Source: JAVBKE01 sp031554215
GTDB lineage: Bacteria > Bacillota > Bacilli > JARBTR01
Direction: 5' to 3'
Assembly: GCA_031554215.1 (NCBI GenBank)
Contig: JAVBKF010000255.1
Span: 1 to 15,487, forward strand
Length of the DNA: 15,487 nt
Part shown: positions 1 through 6,773 of the stretch, one piece after another
Layout: every line of letters starts with the position of its first letter
Position numbering within the stretch: the first letter of the stretch is position 1
Notes under the pieces: model-generated
Seen by the model: only the letters and a program-made list of their open reading frames with translations
Database searches by the model: none
What the model was told of the DNA's origin: nothing
Program-made: the position numbers and the translations under genes

Positions 1-887
1 AGATAAATAAATGAAATACCCCGGACATGTTGCAAAATCTTCTCAGCTTCCATTAGGCCTGATTTTGCCCCTCTTGGTAGGTCAAGCTGCGATTTATCAC
101 CAGTAATAATCATTTTCGATCCAAAACCAAGTCTCGTCAAAAACATTTTCATTTGTGCCACTGTTGTATTTTGCGCTTCATCGAGAATAACAAATGCATC
201 ATCCAAAGTACGACCACGCATATAGGCAAGTGGTGCAATTTCAATGACACCACGTTCAATTAACTTTTCCGTATATTCAGCCCCTAACACATCGTGCAGC
301 GCATCATATAATGGCCTGAGGTATGGATCAACCTTCTCCTTTAAATCCCCTGGCAAAAACCCAAGATTCTCACCCGCTTCCACAGCTGGCCTTGTCAGAA
401 TGATCCGCTTGATCTGACCGCTCTTCAGTGCCACAACTGCCATGACAACTGCCAGATAAGTTTTCCCTGTACCAGCTGGGCCAACGCCGAACACCATATC
501 GTTTTTGCGAATCGACTCTAGATACTCCTGCTGACCAATCGTTTTCACACGCACTGACTTGTTCTTGACATTCTTAACAATTTCCTCGTCAAACATCGCC
601 TGAAGATACTGCAATGTCCCCCGCTCATACAGCTTTGCGGCATAAATCACTTCACGAGAGCCAATCGCGAGCCCCTTGCGAATCAACTGAATCAGCGCAA
701 GCAATATCGCTTCTGCCTTACTAAGATCTTCTTCAGAACCAACAACATGGACAATCTCACCCCTCGAGATTACTTTCACATTCAGTTCAGCTTCGAGTGT
801 CTTCAAATGAGCATCCTGCACCCCAAACAAAGCAATCGCCTCTTCAGATGTTTGCAGTCTAATATCCAATGTTTTTGAATTCTCCAC
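1..887 (-). CDS. phoH: PhoH-like ATPase, 3' end beyond window
   Basis: This is a PhoH/YbeZ-family cytoplasmic P-loop NTPase, a family linked to RNA metabolism and often found upstream of ybeY. My translation runs 295 codons without a stop to the left edge. B. subtilis PhoH has about 319 residues, so roughly the last 24 are missing. Residues 1-110 form the KH-like N-terminal part. The Walker A motif GPAGTGKT is at 136-143, followed by the family signature LTRPAVEAGE. Walker B VILDEAQ is at 233-239, followed by NTT, and the ITGDKSQLDLPRG segment is at 260-272. I chose the GTG start at 887 because GGAGG lies 7 bases upstream and the N-terminus MENSKTLDIR fits the family. The gene follows yqfD after 150 bases, as in B. 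subtilis. Family and frame are clear; the exact cellular role is not known from sequence. Confidence 0.93.
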   Translation of the reverse strand, partial: MENSKTLDIRLQTSEEAIALFGVQDAHLKTLEAELNVKVISRGEIVHVVGSEEDLSKAEAILLALIQLIRKGLAIGSREVIYAAKLYERGTLQYLQAMFDEEIVKNVKNKSVRVKTIGQQEYLESIRKNDMVFGVGPAGTGKTYLAVVMAVVALKSGQIKRIILTRPAVEAGENLGFLPGDLKEKVDPYLRPLYDALHDVLGAEYTEKLIERGVIEIAPLAYMRGRTLDDAFVILDEAQNTTVAQMKMFLTRLGFGSKMIITGDKSQLDLPRGAKSGLMEAEKILQHVRGISFIY

Positions 888-907
888 TTAATAACCTCCA
901 CAGTTTT

Positions 908-920
908 AATACAGTGTATT
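908..920. repeat. 13-bp perfect palindrome just upstream of phoH
   Basis: AATACA-G-TGTATT is a perfect 6-1-6 palindrome about 20 bases upstream of the phoH GTG, inside the 150-base yqfD-phoH spacer. It lies immediately upstream of the phoH Shine-Dalgarno sequence. It could be an operator or chance AT-rich symmetry. I see no good -35/-10 pair and no terminator in the rest of the spacer, so phoH may be read through from yqfD. Confidence 0.3.
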
Positions 921-1037
921 CAAATTGTTGTGATGTGAGCGTAAAGATGCACTTGGTGGGTAGCGTGATGCATTACTACAATCGCATTACCGGGAATCGC
1001 GCACGTGGCGAACCATCCAGTAACGCTAGGCTGTGCA

Positions 1038-2231
1038 TTACTCTCCAAACAAGTCTCCCTGATCATCGCCAACAGCAATATTTTCAATCACTTCATAATG
1101 AACCTTTATCCTTACTTTATCATTTGATACCTGTTTCTGTAAAAGGTTTTCTTTGATCACTTTCGCATCACTCGGCAACTGTTTTTGTAAATCCGTTCGT
1201 GCATTCTCTTTGGCAATCTTCGTCGCCGCGTCCACAGTCAGATGCCTGTTCGTTTCCTTCGTCTCTTGAATACGCGTTTTCGCAAGCCCAATCGGCAACC
1301 TCCATTTCCAAAAATGAAAATCTGTTTGCTCCCTGTCAATTTTAGCCGTTTGATAACGCGGTGTGAAGAATCCCCAAACTGGAACTTTGAATCCAAATAT
1401 CGTTAGTGCTGTCTTCGTCTTCGTATCGCCTGTTAGCCTTGAAAAAGTTGAATGGAACGGGACTTCGCTTGTTGTTTGGTACCAAGTTTCTCCCTTGACA
1501 ATCCCTTTTGCCCCCACATAAATCAATTTGTCATCCTTTCCAATGCTACCGGAAACCAGCACATCCCCCTTCTCAACAAGCTGTCTTTTCTCCACCAAAA
1601 CTTGTCCAGTTTCAACAAATGTGCTAACAATATAGGCCTTCTTACCCGAAACCAATTGCGAGTAGGACTCATCAATTAACTGCATTGGCTGTTTCTTCTC
1701 GACCACTTGCAAATGATAGACGGACCCTCTCACTTCAACGCCAACCCAAGTGACACTGGGAACCTTATTGGTCACACGTTTCTGCACCTCATCGACGTTT
1801 CCTTCACTGAAACTAAACTGTCCTACCTTCACATCTAGTTTGTCCAATTCCCTCCGAATCAAGTGTTCCGTTTTCACACTCGCGCCGTCAATTTGGATCT
1901 TCCAGACGATGTTTGATAGTACAAATATCAGCACTGCGAACAATAACACTCCCGCAATTAAACCGCTATTCAAACGCCAACGCTGCAGGACAAACGGAAA
2001 ACCAATCCGCTTGGTGAAATGAAATTTCAGCCGTTTTCCGCGCGCATGTTGTCGCAGCTTCTGAACATCTTGCACCTTGATTTGAAATACAATTTGCGCT
2101 TCGTTTAATCGGCGCATCTGTTTAACAAAAATGCCATCTCTCACTAAATAGTTAACAAAACGATCTGCACCGACACCTGACACCCGCACTTCAACAAAAC
2201 CAACAAATTGCTGTAGCCAACGATTCTTCAT
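1038..2231 (-). CDS. yqfD: Sporulation protein YqfD
   Basis: The 397-residue length matches B. subtilis YqfD (about 398). The protein has a soluble N-terminal domain (1-85) with basic stretches, one clear membrane segment at about 88-110, and a long C-terminal domain (111-397). That domain begins with a POTRA/FtsQ-like segment, WKIQIDGASVK, and contains beta-rich parts. It is therefore probably a bitopic membrane protein with most of its mass outside the cytosol of the compartment that makes it. The ATG overlaps the yqfC TGA (ATGA), and GAGGAG lies 5 bases upstream, so the two are translationally coupled. YqfC and YqfD are known sporulation proteins of the mother-cell (sigma-E) programme in Bacillus; the biochemical activity is unknown. 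This assignment is the main evidence that the organism is a spore former. Confidence 0.9.
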   Translation of the reverse strand: MKNRWLQQFVGFVEVRVSGVGADRFVNYLVRDGIFVKQMRRLNEAQIVFQIKVQDVQKLRQHARGKRLKFHFTKRIGFPFVLQRWRLNSGLIAGVLLFAVLIFVLSNIVWKIQIDGASVKTEHLIRRELDKLDVKVGQFSFSEGNVDEVQKRVTNKVPSVTWVGVEVRGSVYHLQVVEKKQPMQLIDESYSQLVSGKKAYIVSTFVETGQVLVEKRQLVEKGDVLVSGSIGKDDKLIYVGAKGIVKGETWYQTTSEVPFHSTFSRLTGDTKTKTALTIFGFKVPVWGFFTPRYQTAKIDREQTDFHFWKWRLPIGLAKTRIQETKETNRHLTVDAATKIAKENARTDLQKQLPSDAKVIKENLLQKQVSNDKVRIKVHYEVIENIAVGDDQGDLFGE

Positions 2232-2521
2232 TTGCTCTCCTCATTCACAAATAAAACTTGCTCAATTTCCCCTTCAAGCAATATTTCTTCCACCAAAATG
2301 GTTTTGAGTACAAAATGATTCCCTTTGACCAACAGATATCCCTGCTTGAGTGCCAATCTCAATTCTGTTTCTGAAAAGGTCAGGATCCCTCGATGATTTT
2401 CAATATAAATATGAATTTGTCCTACCATGGTAATCCGCGGCAGTTCAAGCAGTATATCTTGGGGCAAGTCCATTCGCTCAGCAAATGCCTTTTTTACGCG
2501 CCCGACCCAGTTATTAGCCAT
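2228..2521 (-). CDS. yqfC: Sporulation protein YqfC
   Basis: This is a 97-residue YqfC family protein (B. subtilis YqfC is about 93). The core reads LPRITMVGQIHIYIENHRG, then LTFSETELRLALKQG, and ends in a VEEILLEGEIEQVLFV strand region. It is a small basic-to-neutral beta-rich protein with no signal peptide or membrane segment. The frame stays open upstream to an ATG at 2632, which would add 37 residues. I reject that start because the extension does not match the family and because GGAGGGGG sits 9 bases before the ATG at 2521. It precedes and overlaps yqfD by 4 bases. The role is sporulation, probably under sigma-E control; the mechanism is unknown. Confidence 0.9.
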   Translation of the reverse strand: MANNWVGRVKKAFAERMDLPQDILLELPRITMVGQIHIYIENHRGILTFSETELRLALKQGYLLVKGNHFVLKTILVEEILLEGEIEQVLFVNEESK

Positions 2522-2545
2522 AAAAAAGAACCCCCTCCTCATCCA

Positions 2546-2553
2546 ATTATATG
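2546..2553 (-). promoter_or_regulatory. Candidate sigma-E -10 element for yqfCD
   Basis: On the minus strand CATATAAT lies about 25 bases upstream of the yqfC start. It resembles the sigma-E -10 consensus (CATACAnT) in 7 of 8 positions under a loose reading. yqfC and yqfD are known sigma-E genes in B. subtilis. I find no convincing -35 at the expected spacing. The same bases hold a perfect TATAAT, so a sigma-A element is possible, but its -35 is also poor (TTGAAC at only 14 bases). No terminator is visible between the YqfB-like gene and this site. Confidence 0.35.
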
Positions 2554-2666
2554 AATGAAAAGAAGGTTCAATTCTTATTAATTGTATTCCGTACTCAGAA
2601 AATGTACCCGCCCCATACATGTTGGCTTTCACAACTAGTCATCTGCTACTTAAGCTAAGTGCAATA

Positions 2667-3308
2667 TCATCCGCGAATTCGTTTCTGCCTTGCCCTTGGT
2701 CGCCCAAGAACTTCTGACAGTACAAATGCCTGCTTTAGGTCTGTTGCTTTCAAGCTCATGCTGACAGCAATGTCTGTTTCTTTTCCTGCTGACTGCTTTG
2801 CCCGAATCGTAACCGATTCTAGTTGCGAGATAGCTCCCCGAGACTTGTTAGAAAGATCATATGCTGCACTTTCGGTTGTTGCATAAGCGACCTCATCAGA
2901 AGTCATTGGATGTTGGTAAGTTCTATCCAGCACCTTCGGTTGCGGAAATTTCCGAGCTGGCGTGGTCGGTACCTGTGTCACAACCCGATGCAATTGCTGT
3001 TGCACTTCACGACGAACTTTCGTCAGTCGATCTTCCATTTGAACTTGCTTTTGCGTAATCACCTGTTGTGACACTGGTTTCACTGCAATCGGTTTTTGTG
3101 CAACAGTTTGCTGCGAGACAACGCGTTGTCTGACTGGCTTTGGCTGAACCATTGGTTGCTGCCCCTGCCTCGGCGCCGCTTTCGGCTCATGCTGCCCTTT
3201 TTCTCTTTCCTTTGACTCCTTACGCATTCCGCCAATTACTTTCATAACACCAAAGACAACGACACCAACAACAAAAATATTATCAAAAATAAAATCAATC
3301 AAGCCCAT
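2667..3308 (-). CDS. YqfB-like single-pass membrane protein, Gln/Val/Pro-rich linker
   Basis: The protein has 213 residues. An N-terminal membrane segment (about 3-27, GLIDFIFDNIFVVGVVV) is followed by a charged stretch (KESKEREKG). Next comes a low-complexity linker rich in Gln, Val, Lys and Pro (about 45-95), with repeated QxVxQK-type units. A more ordinary C-terminal part ends in AFVLSEVLGRPRARQKRIRG. The membrane anchor near the N-terminus and the basic tail suggest a mostly cytoplasmic protein tethered to the membrane. GAGG lies 8 bases before the ATG. It sits 49 bases after floA, where B. subtilis has yqfB, so I infer a partner of FloA/NfeD. The LSEVLG-x-PRA ending looks like a conserved tail of this neighbourhood protein, from memory only. 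No enzymatic motif is visible. Confidence 0.72.
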   Translation of the reverse strand: MGLIDFIFDNIFVVGVVVFGVMKVIGGMRKESKEREKGQHEPKAAPRQGQQPMVQPKPVRQRVVSQQTVAQKPIAVKPVSQQVITQKQVQMEDRLTKVRREVQQQLHRVVTQVPTTPARKFPQPKVLDRTYQHPMTSDEVAYATTESAAYDLSNKSRGAISQLESVTIRAKQSAGKETDIAVSMSLKATDLKQAFVLSEVLGRPRARQKRIRG

Positions 3309-3357
3309 CTAGAAAACCTCGTTTCCATTAATTCGTGCTAAAGAGGTCTTACTTGAA

Positions 3358-4341
3358 TTATTCTTCAAGCTTTTCTTTAGGAGATTGTCCGATTGAACCT
3401 CTCATATCTGTATCTGCAGAAATGTTCTGGATGTTCATGTAATCCATAACGCCAATATTGCCATTCTTCAGCGCAACAGCCATTGCCAAAGGCACCTCTG
3501 CCTCTGCCTCAACAACTTTCGCGCGCATCTCTTGTACTTTTGCACGATTTTCTTGTTCAAGTGCAACCGCCATCGCACGCTTTTCTTCCGCTTTTGCTTG
3601 GGCGATATTTTTATCTGCCTCTGCTTGCTCTATTTGTAAATGGGCACCAATATTTCGACCAACTTCGACGTCTGCAATATCAATTGACAAAATCTCAAAA
3701 GCGGTTCCAGCATCAAGCCCTTTACTCAGCACTGTTTTAGAAATAAGATCAGGATTTTCAAGCACCCGGTAATGATTCTCTGCTGAACCAATCGTTGCGA
3801 CAACCCCTTCACCGACACGGGCAACGACAGTCTCCTCACCTGCACCACCAACAAGACGATCAATATTAGCTCGCACTGTAATTCTAGCCTTTGCGCGTAC
3901 TTCAATCCCATTCATCGCAACCCCCGGGATAAACGGTGTCTCGATCACTTTTGGATTAACGCTCATTTGTACAGCTTCTAATACATCACGACCAGCAAGG
4001 TCGATGGCAGCTGCGCGTTCAAAGCTAAGATCAATATTGGCACGGTGTGCTGCAATTAACGCATTCACAACACGGTCAACATTACCACCAGCCAAAAAAT
4101 GACTTTCCAGTTGATTAATCGTTACTTCAAGCCCTGCTTTCTTCGCCTTAATTAACGGATTAACAACACGACTTGGCGTTACCCGGCGTAGCCTCATACC
4201 GATTAACGTTGAAATTCGTACATGTGCACCTGATGACATCGCAGAAATCCACAGCATGACTGGTACAAAGCTTAACACAATCATTAATAAAATAAGTATA
4301 ATCCCAACGACAATTATTGTAGCAATTGTATTTGAATCCAT
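3358..4341 (-). CDS. floA: Flotillin-like protein FloA
   Basis: FloA (YqfA) is a membrane scaffold that organises functional membrane microdomains and influences signalling and cell-envelope processes. The protein has 327 residues from the chosen start (B. subtilis FloA is about 331). A hydrophobic hairpin-like membrane segment at about 6-32 (IATIIVVGIILILLMIV) is followed by the SPFH/PHB-like domain (about 40-235, including GVAMNGIEVRAKARITVRAN). A helical, Ala/Glu-rich flotillin region follows (about 236-290, repeated A-E-A-E and QAKAEEKRAMAVALEQENRAK). I prefer the ATG at 4341, with GGTGG 7 bases upstream, over the ATG at 4362, which has no Shine-Dalgarno. It lies 52 bases behind nfeD, the usual partner order. 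Confidence 0.95.
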   Translation of the reverse strand: MDSNTIATIIVVGIILILLMIVLSFVPVMLWISAMSSGAHVRISTLIGMRLRRVTPSRVVNPLIKAKKAGLEVTINQLESHFLAGGNVDRVVNALIAAHRANIDLSFERAAAIDLAGRDVLEAVQMSVNPKVIETPFIPGVAMNGIEVRAKARITVRANIDRLVGGAGEETVVARVGEGVVATIGSAENHYRVLENPDLISKTVLSKGLDAGTAFEILSIDIADVEVGRNIGAHLQIEQAEADKNIAQAKAEEKRAMAVALEQENRAKVQEMRAKVVEAEAEVPLAMAVALKNGNIGVMDYMNIQNISADTDMRGSIGQSPKEKLEE

Positions 4342-4393
4342 TGTTACACCACCCAATCTCATTTTTTTGGTTTCTTGTAGTTCAATAAACGAA

Positions 4394-5125
4394 TTACAAG
4401 GCCTCTTTCACTTCACGTACGACAACGCGAACCCCTTCAACAAAAACAACAATGACTTGTTTATTATGCTCGATGTAGTCACCCTCAGTCACTACATCTA
4501 CACGCTCACCATCAATAATGGCGGTGCCTGCTGGACGAAGTGTTGTTAGCGTTTGCCCCGTCTTTCCCATTAAATCAACCTTACTCTTCGTTGAAACATA
4601 ACCAAGTTCTGTTGAAATTTCATCCTTCAACACAAATGCACTGTAAAACAAAAACTTCTTTCCGAACACTTTGGTCATCACTAGGATGAGCACAACTGAT
4701 AAGACAAGGGCAATCGTAATTGCCAGAAGTGCCAGTGACGTATCACCAACCGCAAGCACAAAACTTACGCATATGCCTACAAGCCCAATCGTACCGAAAA
4801 TTCCGCCCGGGATAAATAATTCAATTGCAATCAGAATCGCCCCAACAACAAAGAACATCACGGCCTGATTATCCGCTATATTGTTCACAAGCTGGTAGTA
4901 GAAAAAGACGCCAAGTGCCACAATCCCAATGAGGCCAACGACCCCGAATCCACGTGAAAACATCTCAAAAACAAATGCAAGAAAAAATATTGAAATGAGT
5001 GTGATAATCCAGACATCCGGTAAACCATTGCTACTGTTTGTAGAGCCAGAAGCCGCATAAACTGGTGAAGTACTCGCTAGTGCCATTAGGAATATCGCTG
5101 TTAGACCCACCATTTTTCTAATCAT
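4394..5125 (-). CDS. NfeD-family membrane protein, short form
   Basis: The protein has 243 residues. A signal peptide at 1-24 ends VYA before ASG. Hydrophobic segments lie at about 37-57, 62-80, 88-103, 105-126 and 130-152. A cytoplasmic or peripheral OB-fold NfeD domain (about 183-240) follows, with GKTGQTLTTLRPAGTAIIDG and a VIVVFVEGVRVVVREV strand pair. NfeD proteins pair with stomatin/flotillin proteins, and floA lies directly downstream. B. subtilis YqeZ at this place is much longer because it carries a ClpP-like serine protease domain between the signal peptide and the membrane segments. Here only about 12 residues separate them, so the protease domain is absent. The frame is intact, so this looks like a natural short form rather than a broken gene. 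AAGGAGG precedes the ATG by 5 bases. Confidence 0.9.
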   Translation of the reverse strand: MIRKMVGLTAIFLMALASTSPVYAASGSTNSSNGLPDVWIITLISIFFLAFVFEMFSRGFGVVGLIGIVALGVFFYYQLVNNIADNQAVMFFVVGAILIAIELFIPGGIFGTIGLVGICVSFVLAVGDTSLALLAITIALVLSVVLILVMTKVFGKKFLFYSAFVLKDEISTELGYVSTKSKVDLMGKTGQTLTTLRPAGTAIIDGERVDVVTEGDYIEHNKQVIVVFVEGVRVVVREVKEAL

Positions 5126-5237
5126 TTCTTCCTCCTTCTTTCGCGAAACATACTGATAGATACTTACTTAAAAAAGGTATACATTGTGAAACAAGCTGTA
5201 CATACGCACAGCTCGCCAAAAAAATAAATACAACTAC

Positions 5238-5272
5238 ATTATACTATACAAAGATTTCTAAATCTATGAGAA
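5238..5272 (-). promoter_or_regulatory. Probable sigma-A promoter for the nfeD-floA module
   Basis: On the minus strand TTCTCA (5267-5272) is 18 bases from TATAGT (5243-5248), and a perfect TATAAT (5238-5243) overlaps the latter. A 6-2-6 palindrome, AGATTT-CT-AAATCT (5252-5265), lies between -35 and -10 and could be an operator. The resulting leader would be about 105-110 bases. It contains a small hairpin, AGCTGT/ACAGCT (5194-5213), and a T-rich run. The B. subtilis counterpart is in the sigma-W regulon, but I see no sigma-W TGAAAC/CGTA pair on this strand here. Confidence 0.45.
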
Positions 5273-5345
5273 TCCAATTATTTACAATCGCTTTTTTTCA
5301 GTCGTACTCCTAGTACACAATAGTACAAAACCTCGTCAATTGGAT
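5272..5345. repeat. 8-bp inverted repeat flanking 58 bases
   Basis: ATCCAATT (5272-5279) and AATTGGAT (5338-5345) are perfect inverted copies around the segment that carries the GTAC repeats, right after the hemL stop. On the minus-strand RNA they could close a large hairpin, but no U-tract follows. At this length the pair may be chance. Confidence 0.25.
5304..5326. repeat. Three phased GTAC units, including TAGTACA direct repeats
   Basis: GTAC occurs at 5304, 5313 and 5323, at 9- and 10-base spacing (about one helical turn). The last two are part of a perfect direct repeat of TAGTACA (5311-5317 and 5321-5327). They lie upstream of the nfeD promoter, between hemL and nfeD. Helical phasing is typical of activator or response-regulator sites, but no regulator is identified. 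Confidence 0.35.
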
Positions 5346-5352
5346 CTTTATT

Positions 5353-6666
5353 TTATCGTGATCCATGATCTGATTTATTCTCGTGTAACGTTTGAAAAGC
5401 ATTCCGTGCAGCGATAATTGTCTGCTCGATATCATCATCTGTAAGGACGGTGGATAAGAACCATGTCTCAAATTGAGATGGCGGTATCAAGATGCCCTGC
5501 TCCAACATTTCTTTGTAGAACTTGGCGAAATAGGTGACATCTGCTGTCCTCGCAGTCTCATAGTCAATCACGTTGGTATTGGTAAAGAAGAAACAAATCA
5601 TCGCACCAACACGGTTACAGGTAATTGGCACTGCACACGATTTAGCTGCTGCCAGTATCCCATCTTCAAGACGCATCGCGTGTTTCTCAATGCCTTGATA
5701 AGATGCCTCTGTCAGTTGCGAGAGTGTCGCAATCCCTGAAGCCATTGCAAGTGGGTTACCAGACATCGTTCCCGCTTGATATATTGGTCCTGCGGGTGCG
5801 ATTTTTTCCATAATATGCTTCTTGCCACCGAAAGCACCAACCGGCAATCCACCACCAACAATTTTACCAAAGCATGTGATATCTGGGTCAATGTTGTAGT
5901 AGCCTTGTGCCGAATGATAGCCAGTCCGAAAACCAGTCATCACTTCATCCATAATAAATAAGGCACCATGTTCTTTGGTGAGTGCGCGAATCCCCTCTAG
6001 AAACCCTGGTACGGGCGGCACACAGCCCATATTGCCTGAGATTGGTTCAGTAATGACTGCAGCAATCTCACTCCCATAGGTATCAAAGACAGCTGCCAGC
6101 TGCTCAAGATTATTAAAAGGCACCGAGATCGTATTAACCGCAACGCCTTCTGGTACGCCCGGGCTATCAGGTAAACCAAGCGTCACAACGCCCGACCCCG
6201 CTTTGATTAACAACGAATCGCCATGACCATGATAACAGCCTTCAAACTTGACAATCTTATCACGCCCTGTATAACCGCGCGCGAGTCTGAGTGCACTCAT
6301 CGTTGCTTCCGTACCCGAAGAAACCATCCGCACCATATCAACCGAAGGTAGGCGCTCAATCAGTAGTTTTGCCATCTCATTTTCAATCAGAGATGAAGTC
6401 CCAAATGATGTTCCCTTAGTCGCTGCAGATTGAATCGCCTCAACGACCGAATCGTTCGCATGCCCAAGAATCATCGGTCCCCAAGATTGCAAGAAGTCAA
6501 TGTAACGATTGCCATCAATATCTTCGACATAAGCCCCCTTGCCTTTTTCGATAAAAACCGGGTCCAGTCCTACTGATCTAAATGCACGCACTGGACTATT
6601 CACACCACCAGGCATTAAGGTCAGCGCCTCATCGTATGCTGCTTTTGACCTTTCTAACTTTCGCAT
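5353..6666 (-). CDS. hemL: Glutamate-1-semialdehyde 2,1-aminomutase
   Basis: This PLP enzyme converts glutamate-1-semialdehyde to 5-aminolevulinate, the second step of the C5 heme pathway. It takes its substrate from HemA. The protein has 437 residues (B. subtilis HemL is about 430). Visible features are GGVNSPVRAFR at 20-30, SSGTEATMSALRLARG at 116-131 (phosphate-binding region), YHGHGD at 145-150, the PLP-nitrogen aspartate D240 in FIMDEVMTGFR, and the Schiff-base lysine K268 in CFGKIVGGGLPVGAFGG. The reading frame extends to a TTG at 6681, but GGAGGA lies 7 bases before the ATG at 6666, and MRKLERSK is the family start. It is separated from hemDB by 107 bases that contain a strong terminator, so it is not simply the tail of the hemA transcript. 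Confidence 0.97.
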   Translation of the reverse strand: MRKLERSKAAYDEALTLMPGGVNSPVRAFRSVGLDPVFIEKGKGAYVEDIDGNRYIDFLQSWGPMILGHANDSVVEAIQSAATKGTSFGTSSLIENEMAKLLIERLPSVDMVRMVSSGTEATMSALRLARGYTGRDKIVKFEGCYHGHGDSLLIKAGSGVVTLGLPDSPGVPEGVAVNTISVPFNNLEQLAAVFDTYGSEIAAVITEPISGNMGCVPPVPGFLEGIRALTKEHGALFIMDEVMTGFRTGYHSAQGYYNIDPDITCFGKIVGGGLPVGAFGGKKHIMEKIAPAGPIYQAGTMSGNPLAMASGIATLSQLTEASYQGIEKHAMRLEDGILAAAKSCAVPITCNRVGAMICFFFTNTNVIDYETARTADVTYFAKFYKEMLEQGILIPPSQFETWFLSTVLTDDDIEQTIIAARNAFQTLHENKSDHGSR

Positions 6667-6711
6667 CAATATTTCCTCCAAGCCAATTCTCTAGTATCAA
6701 GCGTCTTTTCT

Positions 6712-6751
6712 AAAAAAAACGCGGGATGTATTTATCAACAATTCATCCCGC
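6712..6751 (-). terminator. Rho-independent terminator between hemB and hemL
   Basis: On the minus strand GCGGGATG (6744-6751) and CATCCCGC (6721-6728) form a perfect 8-bp GC-rich stem with a 15-base loop, followed by G and eight T (6712-6719). This is a textbook intrinsic terminator about 22 bases after the hemB stop. It should end much of the hemA-hemC-hemDB transcript. hemL starts 45 bases beyond the T-run. I see only a weak candidate -10 (GATACT) in between, so hemL may depend on read-through or antitermination. Confidence 0.88.
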
Positions 6752-6773
6752 AAATCGGACAATATTTCAAGTC

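Noticed and set aside
2522..2632. Upstream extension of yqfC to an ATG at 2632
   Set aside because: The 37 extra residues do not fit YqfC length, the extension overlaps the likely promoter, and GGAGGGGG marks the ATG at 2521.
3458..3772. Plus-strand ORFs over floA and other genes
   Set aside because: They are antisense shadows of well-identified minus-strand genes, caused by biased codon use, with no ribosome binding sites or recognisable domains.
5126..5352. Sigma-W promoter for the nfeD-floA module
   Set aside because: TGAAAC occurs only on the plus strand (5187-5192), the wrong orientation, and no TGAAAC/CGTA pair is on the minus strand.
6667..6720. T-box or riboswitch-type leader for hemL
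   Set aside because: The space between the terminator and hemL is only about 45 bases, with no T-box core sequence or antiterminator that I can identify.
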